Part shown: positions 63,320 to 64,000 of the stretch, one piece after another | Layout of the letters: every line of letters starts with the position of its first letter | Numbering within the stretch: the first letter of the stretch is position 1 | Assembly (NCBI GenBank): GCA_033558025.1 | Contig: JAUCEF010000003.1 | Location: forward strand, 620,001 to 684,000 | Direction of reading: 5' to 3' | DNA: 64,000 bases | Source of the DNA: Phytophthora sp. 'mugwort' | Taxonomy: Eukaryota > Oomycota > Peronosporomycetes > Peronosporales > Peronosporaceae | Made by a program: the position numbers and the translations under genes | The notes under the pieces: model-generated | Seen by the model: the letters and a program-made list of their open reading frames with translations, nothing else | Database searches by the model: none | Told to the model about the DNA's origin: nothing

Positions 63320-64000
63320 ATTCACCTGTTTTTCGGAAGTCCAAAACGGTTGTGAGTGTCAAAACAGTGTACACTGGTCGGAGGGACGGTAACGTGTTTC
63401 GACCCTGCGCTGTGCAATTTGCAGGAGTGCGGATTCTCTCATGGCCCAGCCCGGTACATAGCGAAGGACTCAGTTGCCAGCTCGAAACAAAGAGCCGTTA
63501 GCAAGCCCACCAGACGATTAATGGTGGCCACCCAAGACTTCTGAAGAACCAGTTGATGTCGAATCAACTGGTTTGGCGGATGGAAGTTACAGTTTTAGGG
63601 GCGCCCCCATCAGCAGATCCTCACAGCGACACAGGTTATTGTGTCTTCACTTCTTTCGCGCCGCAAATATAATCACCATGGCTACTAATACCGATCGGTA
63701 CGGTAAAGCTCACTCGTGCGAGGCAGCAAAAGACATAAATTCTGACGGCGATCGAACGAGATTCACCGAACGGTCGATCGGAGATGTTAGTTTGTAATAG
63801 TTCTACCTTCCACCTGTAAGTTCAATCGCTCGTCAGGCCGCGCGAAGTATTCGGTGTTATTCGGTGTTCTGGTACGAACTGTGTACATGTCGCAGACGAT
63901 TGATTACAGACGCTCCTTACGGAGGGAGTATTAATACATGTCCCTCGGTAACATCTAGACGAGAAATATTGTGCCTTTCCAGGTGTAACTTTTTTGGAGC
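63320..64000. other. intergenic, no gene recognised
   Basis: This is the upstream region of the minus-strand gene. It contains an 11-bp inverted repeat AACCAGTTGAT (63547-63557) / ATCAACTGGTT (63563-63573) and a short direct repeat TATTCGGTGTT at ~63848-63870. No open frame with a domain was found. Confidence 0.45.

Overview
The window looks like a repeat-rich chromosomal segment of a plant-pathogenic oomycete, most likely Peronosporales (Phytophthora or downy-mildew type). The evidence is four paralogous START-like/FYVE-like zinc-finger genes, a Crinkler (CRN) effector copy with the LFLAK block, short GT-AG introns of 58-86 bp, and a mixture of gypsy, DIRS, Crypton, MULE, hAT, mariner and Merlin elements typical of these genomes. 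Species was not determined. Motifs were recognised by eye, with no database search.

Layout. 1-2.4 kb: a START/FYVE gene (minus). 2.8-4.3 kb: a decayed mariner-like transposase. 6.0-15.1 kb: two defective chromodomain Ty3/gypsy elements in opposite orientation whose 3' parts form an almost identical 2.3-kb inverted repeat around a 4.4-kb centre. 16.1-17.5 kb: a decayed IS630-type DDE transposase. 17.9-21.4 kb: a Crypton tyrosine recombinase split by a ~1.4-kb GATC-rich insertion. 22.9-24.2 kb: a second START/FYVE gene. 24.9-25.3 kb: a small two-exon gene. 26.4-28.2 kb: a decayed MULE. 28.9-30.3 kb: a CRN-HNH pseudogene.

30.4-47.3 kb: the most interesting part, a visibly AT-richer, decayed Polinton/Maverick-type virus-like element. 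It retains protein-primed-type DNA polymerase B, a retrovirus-like integrase with chromodomain, major capsid protein, minor capsid (penton-type) protein, packaging ATPase, adenovirus-type protease, a core/pVI-like protein, a fibre protein with an S74-type intramolecular chaperone tail, a GIY-YIG endonuclease, an ExoX-C-like protein and several small genes. Together these would encode self-synthesis, chromatin-targeted integration, and capsid assembly and maturation, but almost every gene carries frameshifts or stops, so this copy cannot be functional as it stands.

47.8-58.1 kb: a START/FYVE pseudogene is present only as an N-terminal piece (47.8-48.2 kb) and a zinc-finger piece (57.8-58.1 kb). 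Between them lie a hAT fragment, a DIRS-type retrotransposon (gag, RT-RNase H, tyrosine recombinase), a second hAT copy with two introns, and a Merlin element with recognisable terminal inverted repeats. 60.5-63.3 kb: two convergent intact START/FYVE genes. The four intact paralogues are the only clearly functional genes seen. The window reads as an expanding lipid-binding/zinc-finger family whose spacers have filled with mobile elements.
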